Below, piece after piece: positions 17,118-25,841 of a stretch of 64,000 nt of DNA (the first letter of the stretch is position 1; each line of letters begins with the position of its first letter). The notes under the pieces are model-generated. The model was not told where the DNA came from. It saw only the letters and a list, made by a program, of their open reading frames with translations, and searched no databases. The DNA comes from an uncultured Muribaculaceae bacterium (lineage in GTDB: Bacteria > Bacteroidota > Bacteroidia > Bacteroidales > Muribaculaceae). The stretch is taken from the NCBI GenBank assembly GCA_910584125.1, contig CAJTXU010000013.1:7359-71358 (forward strand), read 5' to 3'. Made by a program: the position numbers and the translations under genes.

Positions 17118-19015
17118 CAGTCGCGTTCGAGATATGTGCTGCCGTAGAGTCCCGACCGGTAGTTGTTGAGGAACTGCCGGCCCTCCTCGGGGGTTATGAC
17201 GCCGCGTTTCATCGACGCCGTGACCCACGACTCGAGGTTGCGCACGAGTTTCTTGGGGTTGTATTCCACATAGTCGAGCACGTCGGCCACCGACTCGCCG
17301 TCGATGACCTGGGCGATCTCGTATCCATCCTTGGTCAGCGAGATGTGCACGGCGTTGGTGTCGCCGAAGAGGTTGTGGAGGTCGCCGAGGATCTCCTGGT
17401 ATGCGCCCACGAGGAAGACGCCGAGATAATATGGCTCGTTCTGCTTGAGGTCGTGGACGCTGAGGCAGTATGAGCTGCCGTTGGGGGCCACGAACCGGCT
17501 GATCTTGCCGTCGGAGTCGCAGGTGACGTCCTGGATGGTGCACTGATGGGTGGGCTTCTCGTCGAGGCGCATCACCGGCATGATGGGGAACATCTGGTCG
17601 ATGGCCCACGAGTCGGGGAGCGACTGGAAGAGCGAGAAGTTGCAGAAATATTTCTCGGGGAGCATCTTGGCGGCCTTGCGGAGCTCTTCGGGCGGGTGCT
17701 TCATCGAGCGGGTCATGTCGCGGACGTCGCGGGCCACGCTCCAGAATAGCTTCTCGATCTGGGCGCGGGTGCGGAGGTCGAGCAGGCCGAGGCTGAACCT
17801 CTCCAGAGCCTCCTCGCGAATCTGTAGGGCGTCGTGCCAGTCCTCGAACACACGCGAGCTGTCTATCTTGTCCCAGATGTTATAGAGCTCGGCGGCGAGC
17901 TCGTGGGGGTTCTCTCCCAGTTCGTCGTCGTCTTTCCAGATGGGCAGCTGGGCCGTCTCGAGCACCTGGATGATGAGCACCGAGTGATGGGCCGTGAGCG
18001 AGCGGCCGCTCTCGTTGATGATGTTGGGATGGGGCAGGCCGTTCTTCTGGCAGGCGTCGACAAGTGCCGACACCGAGTCGTTGACATACTCCTGGATGGA
18101 ATAGTTCATCGAGTTCTCGCCGCTCGACGAGCGCGTGCCGTCGTAGTCGACGCCGAGGCCGCCGCCGATGTCGACGAAATCGATCGAGAATCCCATCTTC
18201 GAGAGCTGCACGTAGAACTGCATCGCCTCGCGCAGGGCGTTCTTGATGCGGCGGATCTTGGTGATCTGGCTGCCGATGTGGAAGTGGATGAGCCGGAGGC
18301 AGTCGGTCATCTTGTTGCGCTCCAGATACTCGAGGGCGTCGAGCAGCTCGCTCGAGTTGAGGCCGAACTTGCTGACGTCGCCGCCCGACTCCTCCCATTT
18401 GCCCGAGCCGGAAGAGGTGAGCTTGATGCGGATGCCGATGTTGGGGCGGATGCCGAGCCTACGGGCCACGGTCGATATGAGGCGGAGCTCGTTGATCTTC
18501 TCCACGACGAGGAAGATATGGCGGCCCATCTTCTGGGCGAGCAGGGCGAGCTCGACGTAGTCCTCGTCCTTGTATCCGTTGCAGACTATGATGGAGTTCT
18601 CGTGGGTGTTGACCGCCAGCACGGCGTGGAGCTCCGGCTTCGAGCCGGCCTCGAGGCCGATGTTGTACTTGTTGCCGTGGCTTACGATCTCCTCGACCAC
18701 CGGGCGCATCTGGTTGACCTTGATGGGGTAGACGATGAAGTTCTGGGCCTTGTATTCATACTCTTCGGCTGCCTTGCGGAAGCAGTCGGAGATCTTGCGG
18801 ATGCGGTCGTCGAGGATGTCGGGGAAACGCAGCAGCAGCGGCGCGCCGACGTCGCGCACCTGCAGGGTGTCCATCACCTCCTTGATGTCGACGGGCGTGC
18901 AGCCCTCCTTGGGAGTCACCTGCACGTGGCCTTTGTCGTTGATAGAAAAATATTTCAGACCCCATCCCGGAACGTTGTAGAGTTCGGCCGAGTCTTCGAT
19001 TCTCCATTTTCTCAT
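17117..19015 (-). CDS. speA: Biosynthetic arginine decarboxylase
   Basis: A 632-residue SpeA (family norm about 630-660), PLP-dependent, converts arginine to agmatine for polyamine synthesis. The N-terminal PLP-barrel lysine lies in IVYPIKVNQM (about K98), and glycine-rich DIGGGLGVDYDG and the C-terminal barrel with PIMPVMRLDE are present. A near-consensus -7 (TATCTTCG) sits just upstream of the ATG. It overlaps truA by one base. Its neighbours ssb, an ArgC-like gene and argR lie upstream on the same strand, so arginine-linked genes cluster here. Confidence 0.96.
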   Translation of the reverse strand: MRKWRIEDSAELYNVPGWGLKYFSINDKGHVQVTPKEGCTPVDIKEVMDTLQVRDVGAPLLLRFPDILDDRIRKISDCFRKAAEEYEYKAQNFIVYPIKVNQMRPVVEEIVSHGNKYNIGLEAGSKPELHAVLAVNTHENSIIVCNGYKDEDYVELALLAQKMGRHIFLVVEKINELRLISTVARRLGIRPNIGIRIKLTSSGSGKWEESGGDVSKFGLNSSELLDALEYLERNKMTDCLRLIHFHIGSQITKIRRIKNALREAMQFYVQLSKMGFSIDFVDIGGGLGVDYDGTRSSSGENSMNYSIQEYVNDSVSALVDACQKNGLPHPNIINESGRSLTAHHSVLIIQVLETAQLPIWKDDDELGENPHELAAELYNIWDKIDSSRVFEDWHDALQIREEALERFSLGLLDLRTRAQIEKLFWSVARDVRDMTRSMKHPPEELRKAAKMLPEKYFCNFSLFQSLPDSWAIDQMFPIMPVMRLDEKPTHQCTIQDVTCDSDGKISRFVAPNGSSYCLSVHDLKQNEPYYLGVFLVGAYQEILGDLHNLFGDTNAVHISLTKDGYEIAQVIDGESVADVLDYVEYNPKKLVRNLESWVTASMKRGVITPEEGRQFLNNYRSGLYGSTYLERD

Positions 19016-19052
19016 TTCTGCGAAGATAAGTTTCTTGGGTTATAAGTCTTAG

Positions 19053-19391
19053 TTAAGGGTTGGGCGGATCCTGCTTGCGTCCGAGCAGCTCGACATGGTC
19101 GACGATGATCTCGGTGACGCGGCGGCGGATGTTGAGTTTGTCCTGGAACTCGCGGCTTTTGAGGCGTCCCTCCACATATAGGCGGGAGCCCTTGCGGATG
19201 TATTTTTCAGCGAGTTGGGCGTTCTGTCCGCCCATGACGAGGCGGTGCCACTCGGTGATTTCGGTGCCTGTGGCGGCATAGTAGTCGTTGGTGGCGAGCG
19301 AGACGAACGCAATCGCGCGGTCTTTCTCGGGATATCTTATGTCGGGGTCGGAGCCGACATATCCGAGCAGTATGACTTTGTTGACTGACAT
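19053..19391 (-). CDS. ssb: Short single-stranded DNA-binding protein
   Basis: A 112-residue OB-fold SSB (MSVNKVILLGYVGSDPDIRY, TEWHRLVMGG, GSRLYVEGRL). It ends soon after the OB fold in KQDPPNP and lacks the acidic Phe-ending tail that recruits partner proteins. It may therefore be an accessory SSB rather than the main one, or act through a heteromer. Its upstream gene is the ArgC-like gene (17-nt gap). Confidence 0.93.
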   Translation of the reverse strand: MSVNKVILLGYVGSDPDIRYPEKDRAIAFVSLATNDYYAATGTEITEWHRLVMGGQNAQLAEKYIRKGSRLYVEGRLKSREFQDKLNIRRRVTEIIVDHVELLGRKQDPPNP

Positions 19392-19408
19392 GGGTTCCTA
19401 TTGAATGA

Positions 19409-20353
19409 TCATAGTCGGGCACCGGCCGGGCCGACGGGCTCGAAGTCGATGGCCTTGAGTGCGAGGCCGGTCTTCTCGTGGAGTCCGAACATGAGGTTCA
19501 TGATATGCACGGCCTCTCCTGCGGCTCCTCTGAGCCGGCAGTCGGCGGCCACGCCGAGCGAGACGGAGGCGGGGTCGCCTTTGGAGACGCTGACGATGCA
19601 CTTGTTGGTGCCGGCCACCTCCGAGACGCCCACGGGGGCGGTGGTGACGAAAGCGAAACGGTGGTCGTCGTAGATGTCATAGAGGTCGAGCGACTGCTGC
19701 AGGCTGAGCGGGCAGGCGAGGGTGATGTCCATCAGTGCGCTGCGGCGCGCCTCGCCCGCACGGCATCGGATGTCAACATCCCCGTCGAAGCTCTTCTGGG
19801 CACGGGCGAGCCGGCCGGAGACCTCGGCGGCGGTGGCCTTGATGTCGCACGAGTCCATGACGGCCTTTGGGGCCGTGACCGATATAGTTACGTTTCCGGA
19901 CAGCAGAAGGTTCATCGCGAACGGATAAAGCGCGACGAGAGCCATCGACGCCAGCGAGCGTGGTACCACGGCCGCCGTGGCGCCGCGCACGAGCTGCTTG
20001 CGGTTGATCTCCGGCAGACCGTAGACCACCCCGGCGGCGTCGAGGTCGAGCCCCGGCGGCGTCCGGAGCATAATGATCCTGAGTTCGGGCCTTGCCTCGC
20101 GCAGGGCGGCGAGTCCGTCGGCCCCGAGCGAATCGTTGCAGACGAACAGCACGTCGCAGCGTGAATAGTCGACCGTGGCCGTGAAGCTCATCGATGTCTC
20201 GCCGATCAGGCCGTGGTGATAGCTGGCGACGGGTATTCCCTCCAGGCCGGTGGCCTGCACGTCGGCGAGCTCCACCTCCGGGTGTATGGCGAGCAGCCTC
20301 AGCAGTTCGCCGCCGTCGGGGGTGTCTCCCCCCAGGATTGAAACGTCGATCAT
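19409..20353 (-). CDS. ArgC-like protein lacking the catalytic motifs
   Basis: A 314-residue homologue of N-acetyl-gamma-glutamyl-phosphate reductase. The nucleotide-binding start (VSILGGDTPDGGELLRLLA), the VYGLPEINR segment and the C-terminal GEAVHIMNLMFGL are conserved. But the active-site PGCFAT box is replaced by PRSLAS (no cysteine), and the downstream His-containing motif (HxHxPEI in typical enzymes) is not found; the stretch reads RLARAQKSFDGDVD. It should be inactive as a reductase. It overlaps argR by 4 nt, suggesting a linked, possibly regulatory, role (inference). A true argC is not in this window. Confidence 0.8.
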   Translation of the reverse strand: MIDVSILGGDTPDGGELLRLLAIHPEVELADVQATGLEGIPVASYHHGLIGETSMSFTATVDYSRCDVLFVCNDSLGADGLAALREARPELRIIMLRTPPGLDLDAAGVVYGLPEINRKQLVRGATAAVVPRSLASMALVALYPFAMNLLLSGNVTISVTAPKAVMDSCDIKATAAEVSGRLARAQKSFDGDVDIRCRAGEARRSALMDITLACPLSLQQSLDLYDIYDDHRFAFVTTAPVGVSEVAGTNKCIVSVSKGDPASVSLGVAADCRLRGAAGEAVHIMNLMFGLHEKTGLALKAIDFEPVGPAGARL

Positions 20354-20850
20354 CGGTAATTATGAGTTTTGTCGATTGGCAGCAGTTTGCGGAAAGTCTC
20401 CATCACGGCCTCGCGCGAGGCGTTCTCGTCGAGCACGGCGAAGATTGTGTCGCTGCCCGGAATGGTGCCGAGGATTTCTTTCGATTGGCTCATGTCGATG
20501 TCGTAGGCAAGGCCGGCGGCGTATCCGTTGCGGGTCTTGATCACGGCGATGTTGCCCGAGATGGTCAGCGAGATGAATCCGCTCTGGAAGTTGGGGCTGA
20601 TGTCGGCGGCCCCCTTGGCCAGCAGCTTGTCCTTGAGCGTGTTGCTGTCGGGCATGATATACATGTAGGTGCCGCGGTCGGTGGGGACCTTGGTGGTCTT
20701 GAGCATCTTGAGGTCGCGCGACAGGGTTGCTTGTGTCACCTCGTAGCCATGTTCGCTGAGCTTGGCGGCAAGTTCTTCCTGGCTCCCGATGCACTGGTTC
20801 TTGATCAGGTCGACCATCAAGTCTATGCGTTGCTTTCTGTTTTTCATCAC
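20350..20850 (-). CDS. argR: Arginine repressor
   Basis: A 166-residue ArgR: an N-terminal winged helix (GSQEELAAKLSEHGYEVTQATLSRDLKML, with the conserved QATLSRDL) and a C-terminal hexamerisation/arginine-binding domain (GNIAVIKTRNGYAAGLAYDID, GTIPGSDTIFAVL). Arginine binding normally activates it as a repressor of arginine biosynthesis. The start is ATG 20850 or 20847. It is followed, with a 4-nt overlap, by the inactive ArgC-like gene. Confidence 0.95.
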   Translation of the reverse strand: MMKNRKQRIDLMVDLIKNQCIGSQEELAAKLSEHGYEVTQATLSRDLKMLKTTKVPTDRGTYMYIMPDSNTLKDKLLAKGAADISPNFQSGFISLTISGNIAVIKTRNGYAAGLAYDIDMSQSKEILGTIPGSDTIFAVLDENASREAVMETFRKLLPIDKTHNYR

Positions 20851-20894
20851 GATGTCTGGTTAGGAGATAATATTGCGGAATGGTGGGTTGCGTA

Positions 20895-21539
20895 TCAGAA
20901 TGGTATATCCCGTTCGCCGGGCGCGTCTGATTCGCCTTTGTTCTTGCGGAGTTCGATTTCGGCCTTGATGCGGGCGGCCTCCTCGTAGTTCTCGTTCTCG
21001 GATGCGCGCTGCATCTCCTCGTAGAGCTGGTCGATGCTCTTGAGGTCGAGGTCGGAGTTGAAGCTGGCCGTTGGGCGGGGCTTAGACGACGAGCGGGCGC
21101 GCTCGCCCCGGGTGTTGACCGACGGGTTCTCGCCCGGTTCGAAGCCGGCCTCCTCGAGCACGTCGGCCGTGGTGTATATGGGGGCGCCGACACGGATGGC
21201 CAGCGCGATGGCGTCGCTGCTGCGCGAGTCGACGACGCGGGTGCGCTCGCCGTCGGAGAGATGGAGTTCGGCGGCGAAGACACCGTTCTCGAGCCTGTGG
21301 ATGTCGACCTCCACGAGCGAGACTCCGAACGCCGACAGCGTGTTGACCATCAGGTCGTGGGTCAGCGGCCGGGGAGTCACCACCTCCTGGAGCTTGCACT
21401 CGATCGACTGGGCTTCGGGGAAGCCTATTATGACGGGGATGCGGCGCGTGCCCCCCTCCTGTTGCAATATCATGGCATACACCCCTGATTCAATCTGGTT
21501 GTAGGTGAGGCCGATGAGTCTGAGTCTGCATTTTTCCAT
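20895..21539 (-). CDS. Bifunctional nuclease (BFN/DUF151) protein with UVR motif
   Basis: A 214-residue protein. Residues 1-135 are the DUF151/BFN domain (IPVIIGFPEAQSIE, SRSSDAIALAIRVGAPIY). After a basic linker, residues about 165-195 form a UVR motif (IDQLYEEMQRASENENYEEAARIKAEI) as in UvrB/UvrC. The C-terminus is GERDIPF, resembling an SSB-type partner-binding tip. The combination suggests a nucleic-acid role, but the biochemical function in bacteria is uncertain. It is adjacent to mnmA on the same strand (1-nt gap). Confidence 0.88.
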   Translation of the reverse strand: MEKCRLRLIGLTYNQIESGVYAMILQQEGGTRRIPVIIGFPEAQSIECKLQEVVTPRPLTHDLMVNTLSAFGVSLVEVDIHRLENGVFAAELHLSDGERTRVVDSRSSDAIALAIRVGAPIYTTADVLEEAGFEPGENPSVNTRGERARSSSKPRPTASFNSDLDLKSIDQLYEEMQRASENENYEEAARIKAEIELRKNKGESDAPGERDIPF

Positions 21540-21540
21540 A

Positions 21541-22629
21541 TCAGTGTTTCTTTTTTCTTGATCGGGAGAGGCTAATCATGCCCGAGCCGAGGCATATGCC
21601 GCGGTCGGGGGTGTAGATGACGGCGAACTGTCCCGGCGCGATGCCCTGCACGTCCGTGCCCGACTCGAGCAGGAATCCCCCCTCCTGATTTCTGAACAAT
21701 TTTCCGGCCAGAAATTCCGGCGAATGTCTTGTCTTGAACGCGACGTCGGTGACGCCGGCGCCGTCGGCGAATGGGTCGGCGGTGATCCAGTGCATCTCCT
21801 CGACCGGAATCTCGCGGCCATACTGGCGGCGCGTGTCGTAGCCGTTGGAGACGTAGACCACGTTGTCGCGGACGTTCTTGCGCACCACGTACCAGGGCCC
21901 GCCGCTAAGGCCGAGGCCCTTGCGCTGGCCTATGGTGTGGAACCAGTATCCGCGGTGCTCGCCGATCTTGCGACCGGTCTCGATCTCGACTATGGGGCCG
22001 GGGCGAGTGCCGAGATGGCGCTCGATGAAGTCGTTGTAGTCTATCTTGCCCAGAAAGCAGATGCCCTGCGAGTCCTTTCTGACGGCGTTCGGCAGACCGG
22101 CCTCGGCGGCCATGCGGCGCACCTCGCTCTTGGGGAAATCGCCGAGCGGGAACATGATGTGGCTCAGCTGGTCATAGCTGATCTGGGCCAGGAAGTCGGT
22201 CTGGTCCTTGACGGGGTCGGCGGCCGTGCCGAGCCAGCAGAGGCCGTCGCGTTCGATCACGCGGGCGTAGTGGCCGGTGGCCACCTTGTCGAACTCATGG
22301 CCCCAGCGCTCTTCGAAATAACCGAACTTCACCAGCTTGTTGCACATCATGTCGGGATGTGGCGTGAGCCCCTCTCTGACGGTGCGCAGCGTGTAGGCCA
22401 TGACGCTGTCCCAGTATTCCTCGTGGAGCGACACGACCTCGAGCGGCAGACGGTAGCGGCGCGCTATTAGGCGGCACATCTCGATGTCTTCCTCGGCCGA
22501 GCAGTCGCCCTCGCCGTTGTCACTGCCGATGCGGATATAGAAGAGGGTCAGGTCGTGCCCCTGCCTGTGCAGCAGGTCGACCGTCACGGCGCTGTCGACG
22601 CCTCCCGAAGTGAGCACCGCTATCCTCAT
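21541..22629 (-). CDS. mnmA: tRNA-specific 2-thiouridylase
   Basis: A 362-residue MnmA that thiolates U34 of tRNAs for Glu, Gln and Lys. The ATP pyrophosphatase loop SGGVDSAVT is at the N-terminus, the catalytic cysteines are in MMCNKLVKF and SQGICFLGK, and DFLAQISYDQLSHIMFPLG is a conserved segment. The start is MRIAVLTSGG at 22629. The longer frame to 22893 is a shadow of the doxX-like gene. It overlaps the upstream doxX-like gene by 4 nt (ATGA). Confidence 0.95.
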   Translation of the reverse strand: MRIAVLTSGGVDSAVTVDLLHRQGHDLTLFYIRIGSDNGEGDCSAEEDIEMCRLIARRYRLPLEVVSLHEEYWDSVMAYTLRTVREGLTPHPDMMCNKLVKFGYFEERWGHEFDKVATGHYARVIERDGLCWLGTAADPVKDQTDFLAQISYDQLSHIMFPLGDFPKSEVRRMAAEAGLPNAVRKDSQGICFLGKIDYNDFIERHLGTRPGPIVEIETGRKIGEHRGYWFHTIGQRKGLGLSGGPWYVVRKNVRDNVVYVSNGYDTRRQYGREIPVEEMHWITADPFADGAGVTDVAFKTRHSPEFLAGKLFRNQEGGFLLESGTDVQGIAPGQFAVIYTPDRGICLGSGMISLSRSRKKKH

Positions 22630-23117
22630 ACCTCCTCGAGTTCGTTTTCGCTCTGGTTGTCGCTGTGGATGAAATGCAGCGACAGGAAATAGTCGATCGA
22701 TATCTTTCCGGGGCCGACGAGCAGGATGAAGAAATAAATGCCCATGAACATCACCGGCAGATAGGCCGGCTGCGTCCACGAGATGAGCCAGCTGGCCTTG
22801 TCGGCGTTCGACAGCAGCCAGTGCTCGGCCAGGATCATGGCCGCGAAGGGGGGTAAGACCATGATGCGCGTGCAGAATCCGAGCATGATGCATAACGAGC
22901 AGAACACCTCTATCACGATCATCACCGTGAGGCTCGTGGCCGGGTCCATGCCCAGCACGCCGGGGAACATCGCCGCGGAGTCAGCGAAATGAATCCACTG
23001 GCGCAGGCCGAACTGCATCAGCATCACGCCGACGAAAAGCCGCAGGAAGAGGCGCCCCATGTTGGTGTAGGAATACCCCGTGCTGCGTATGTATATCAGT
23101 TTGAATAAATTTGTCAT
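22626..23117 (-). CDS. DoxX family membrane protein
   Basis: A 163-residue protein with four predicted TM helices and the DoxX pattern (NMGRLFLRLFVGVMLMQFGLRQW, FCTRIMVLPPFAAMI). It has an acidic C-terminal tail (SENELEEV). DoxX-like proteins are linked to quinone or redox chemistry in some species. It is probably in one unit with mnmA (4-nt overlap) and the thioredoxin-like gene upstream (18-nt gap). Confidence 0.85.
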   Translation of the reverse strand: MTNLFKLIYIRSTGYSYTNMGRLFLRLFVGVMLMQFGLRQWIHFADSAAMFPGVLGMDPATSLTVMIVIEVFCSLCIMLGFCTRIMVLPPFAAMILAEHWLLSNADKASWLISWTQPAYLPVMFMGIYFFILLVGPGKISIDYFLSLHFIHSDNQSENELEEV

Positions 23118-23135
23118 CGCTTCTTGCTGTGTATG

Positions 23136-24053
23136 TTACTGTTCGGCGGCGGCCGAGGCTATCTGCATGGCCGTGTTGACGTCGACGTTCTTGGCGGCCA
23201 CGCGGCCCTCGCGGTCGATGACGTAGATCGACGGCGTCTCGCGCAGGTCGTAGAGGTCGCCCACCTCGTCCGACGCGCCGACATACCACTTGGCGGGATA
23301 CCCGCTGAGCTTGCTCTGCCAGCCCTCGGCCGGGTCGACGTTGATGAAGAGCACGTTGACCTTGCCGCGGTCGACGAGCGACGAGAAGCGGATGTCGGTG
23401 TCCATCTTGAGTTTGGCATGGCGGCAGTCGTCGCAGTCGGGGTCGCCGAACTCAATCACCGTGATGACGCCGTTGGGGCTATAGTGCGATATCTTTCCCT
23501 CGGGCGTAGTGTAGTCGAACTCCGGTGGCACGGAACCGCGGCGCGTGTTGCCGAGCAGGGTGCGCAGACGCTCGTATCGGGCCTTGCGCTCCTTGCGGAC
23601 GCCCTTGCAGGCAAGCATGTTGTCGACGAAGCGGAGGAAGATGTCGTCGTTCCAGAATTCGGCCCTCGGGCCGTAGAGCGCCTCCTCGGCCGCCTTGGCG
23701 AACTGCAGGGTGAGCGTCGGATTTTTAGAGATCGACTGTATCAGTCTCGTCACCGAGGCGTCGGTCTTATCGGCGTCGGCGAATCTCATCGGCGCCACAT
23801 AGACCGAGAAGGCGTCGTTGAGCGCGTTCTGGTCGACCGTCTGACGGTCTTTCAGGTCGAGCGCGTCCCAGAAATGTTCGAGCAGCCACTCCGACTTCGG
23901 AGTGAGGCCTTCGATGTCATCGGGCGCGACGGGATATTCGAACAGCGGCTCGACCACGATCACATCCTGCCGGGGCATTGCCGTCGCAGCCGTGGAGACG
24001 GCCGTCAGGGCGGTTAAGGAAAGCGCGTATGCCAGTATGTTTCTTCTTTTCAT
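23136..24053 (-). CDS. Secreted thioredoxin-fold protein (DUF5106-like)
   Basis: A 305-residue protein from MKRRNILAYALSLTALTAV, a type I signal peptide. Residues about 30-180 are a helical Bacteroidales-type N-terminal domain. Residues about 185-305 are a thioredoxin/TlpA-like fold with a CxxC redox pair in GDPDCDDCRHAK and the cis-Pro segment ETPSIYVIDREG. It probably acts in periplasmic thiol-disulfide exchange. The longer frame to 24206 is a shadow. The DoxX-like gene lies downstream, which would suit a redox unit (inference). Confidence 0.85.
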   Translation of the reverse strand: MKRRNILAYALSLTALTAVSTAATAMPRQDVIVVEPLFEYPVAPDDIEGLTPKSEWLLEHFWDALDLKDRQTVDQNALNDAFSVYVAPMRFADADKTDASVTRLIQSISKNPTLTLQFAKAAEEALYGPRAEFWNDDIFLRFVDNMLACKGVRKERKARYERLRTLLGNTRRGSVPPEFDYTTPEGKISHYSPNGVITVIEFGDPDCDDCRHAKLKMDTDIRFSSLVDRGKVNVLFINVDPAEGWQSKLSGYPAKWYVGASDEVGDLYDLRETPSIYVIDREGRVAAKNVDVNTAMQIASAAAEQ

Positions 24054-24064
24054 CTTGTTTTGTA

Positions 24065-24739
24065 TTATTCCTTCACGAGGTCGCGGATTCCGTCGGTCCA
24101 TACGCGGTATCCGCGGCCGTTGAGATGCAGGCCGTCGTTGGTGTATTCGGCCTTGAGATTTCCCTTGGCGTCGCCGAGCACGGGCCATAGGTCGACGTAT
24201 GTGCATCCGGTCTCGGCGGCTATCTTACGGATGCTGTCGTTGAGGGCGCGGATGGTCTTCTCCTTTCCGATGAGGCCCTTGTATCGTCTGAACGAGTTGT
24301 TGACCGGCATCACCGACTGCAGGTAGAGCTTCGTGCCGGGCGTCTCGCGCCGGATGCGCTCCACCAGACGGCGGTAACGCTCGGCGAGCCGTGTGGCCGA
24401 CAGACCGTGCGAGACGTCGTTGATGCCGATCAGCAGGAATATCTTCTTCGGGGCTCCCGACGTGACCTGTCCGAGACGTTTCTCGACCCCGGGGATTGCG
24501 TCAGAGCGTATGCCGCGGTTCTTGATGTTGTCCATGCCGAAGAGTTCGTTGAACTCGCCTCCGTCGGTAATGGAGTTTCCGAGGAAGACGATGTCGTCGT
24601 GCGTGATGGGCAGCAGTTCGAAAAGACTTGTCCGCTGATCCCAGTATTCGTCGGCGATTGCGGCCGGAGGTAGCATAGCCGTCGCGGCCGCGAACGCTGC
24701 GGCCGCCGCGAAGGCGCGTATGCGGTTGATGGTTTTCAT
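24065..24739 (-). CDS. Secreted SGNH/GDSL hydrolase
   Basis: A 224-residue protein from MKTINRIRAFAAAAAF, a signal peptide ending near ADEYWDQ. The SGNH blocks are clear: GNSITDGG (nucleophile Ser), NIKNRGI, GINDVS (Gly/Asn block) and DGLHLNGRGY (Asp-His). It is likely a periplasmic esterase, for example of acetylated sugars. It overlaps the upstream kinase gene by 4 nt. Confidence 0.92.
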   Translation of the reverse strand: MKTINRIRAFAAAAAFAAATAMLPPAAIADEYWDQRTSLFELLPITHDDIVFLGNSITDGGEFNELFGMDNIKNRGIRSDAIPGVEKRLGQVTSGAPKKIFLLIGINDVSHGLSATRLAERYRRLVERIRRETPGTKLYLQSVMPVNNSFRRYKGLIGKEKTIRALNDSIRKIAAETGCTYVDLWPVLGDAKGNLKAEYTNDGLHLNGRGYRVWTDGIRDLVKE

Positions 24740-25644
24740 AGTCGGGGTAGTTGTTGGTTCGGATGGGTTGACTTCTTCAGATGATACTCCACGAGTCCGG
24801 GTACGGGGTCGGGCGTGATCCGGCCGACTGTGAAACCCCGCATGACGCATGCCTCCTCGAGCTGCGTGGCGAATGCGTAGGCCACGCCGCCAGTGAAGCA
24901 GACCGGAAGTTCGCGGCAGCCGGGATAGACGAGGTTCAAGTCGAGAAAACGGCAGAACTCGTCGACCACCATCTCGTGGATCTGGCTGTCGTCGATGTGG
25001 CGGAGGATGAAAGGCGCCAGCGAGGCGAGGTACCGGCTCGGTGCGTCGCCTCGGTAGACAGTGGCGATGACGCGTGCGAGCGGAGTGTCGGATTCGCCGT
25101 CGGCGGCCGCGAACGATCTGTGGAAATCGTCGACAATCTCAGCCGATGCCACGCGGCGCTTGAAAATGGCGTTGAGCAGACGCTTGCCGAGGGCTGCGCC
25201 GCTGCCCTCGTCGCCGAGAATGAAGCCGAGCGGCGGGACGTTGTCGGCGATCGCGGCGCCGTCGTAGAGGCAGGAGTTGCTGCCCGTGCCGAGTATGCAG
25301 GCTATGCCCGGGTCGTCGCCGAGCATTCCTCTGGCCGCGCCGAGCATATCGGAGCCGACCTCGACCATGTCGGGACGGAAAGCGTCACCGAGCGCGTCGG
25401 CGACGCGGCTGCACGTCAGGGCGCTGCCGCAGCCGGCGCCGTAATAATGCAGCTCCGACACCGGGCCGTCGGTATCGAGCGCGGCAGCCGCACGCGTGAA
25501 TGCGTCGCGCAGACGGGCGTCGTCGCAATGCGCGGCGTTTACCCCCGCCGTGACGACAGGAGTCGCGGGCTTACCGTCGGGACCGATTGCGATCCAGCGG
25601 ATGTTGGTCGAGCCGGCATCTACTATGAGCTTGTGTTGTGCCAA
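24736..25644 (-). CDS. BadF/BadG/BcrA/BcrD-type ATPase (GlcNAc kinase-like)
   Basis: About 302 residues in the ASKHA fold: phosphate-1 motif LIVDAGSTNIRWIAIG, phosphate-2 around ACILGTGSNSCLY, and DEGSGAALGKRLL; these match the N-acetylglucosamine kinase-like branch. The start is taken as TTG 25644. The only upstream ATG (25731) lies on the TAATTTTG promoter, so it cannot be used. A role in recycling amino sugars is likely but inferred. It is the first gene of the unit with the SGNH hydrolase. Confidence 0.82.
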   Translation of the reverse strand: MAQHKLIVDAGSTNIRWIAIGPDGKPATPVVTAGVNAAHCDDARLRDAFTRAAAALDTDGPVSELHYYGAGCGSALTCSRVADALGDAFRPDMVEVGSDMLGAARGMLGDDPGIACILGTGSNSCLYDGAAIADNVPPLGFILGDEGSGAALGKRLLNAIFKRRVASAEIVDDFHRSFAAADGESDTPLARVIATVYRGDAPSRYLASLAPFILRHIDDSQIHEMVVDEFCRFLDLNLVYPGCRELPVCFTGGVAYAFATQLEEACVMRGFTVGRITPDPVPGLVEYHLKKSTHPNQQLPRL

Positions 25645-25728
25645 TGTATCGTGGTTAGTATCAGTGTGTTGTAGTCGGCAGGCATATGGCGTGCCCGGCA
25701 ATCGGGACGCATTGCCGCAGTTATGATG

Positions 25729-25736
25729 CAAAATTA
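25729..25736 (-). promoter_or_regulatory. -7 promoter element of the kinase/SGNH unit
   Basis: The minus strand reads TAATTTTG. It rules out the upstream ATG at 25731 and gives a leader of about 80 nt to the TTG start. Confidence 0.55.
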
Positions 25737-25761
25737 ATTAATATTTATGATTTATGCAAAA

Positions 25762-25790
25762 AAAGGCCGCTGAAATTTCAGCGGCCTTTG
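25762..25790. terminator. Intrinsic terminator of the LRR gene
   Basis: AAAGGCCGCTGAAA pairs with TTTCAGCGGCCTTT in a near-perfect stem, flanked by A and T tracts. It lies downstream of the minus-strand LRR gene and upstream of the kinase promoter. Confidence 0.8.
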
Positions 25791-25841
25791 TAAAGGAATC
25801 AATCCCGCGTCTGCCGGACTGCGTCGGCGGGGAGATGGAAA

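Noticed and set aside
17118..17609. Long N-terminal extension of truA
   Set aside because: It lies wholly inside speA in another frame; TruA homology begins at 17117.
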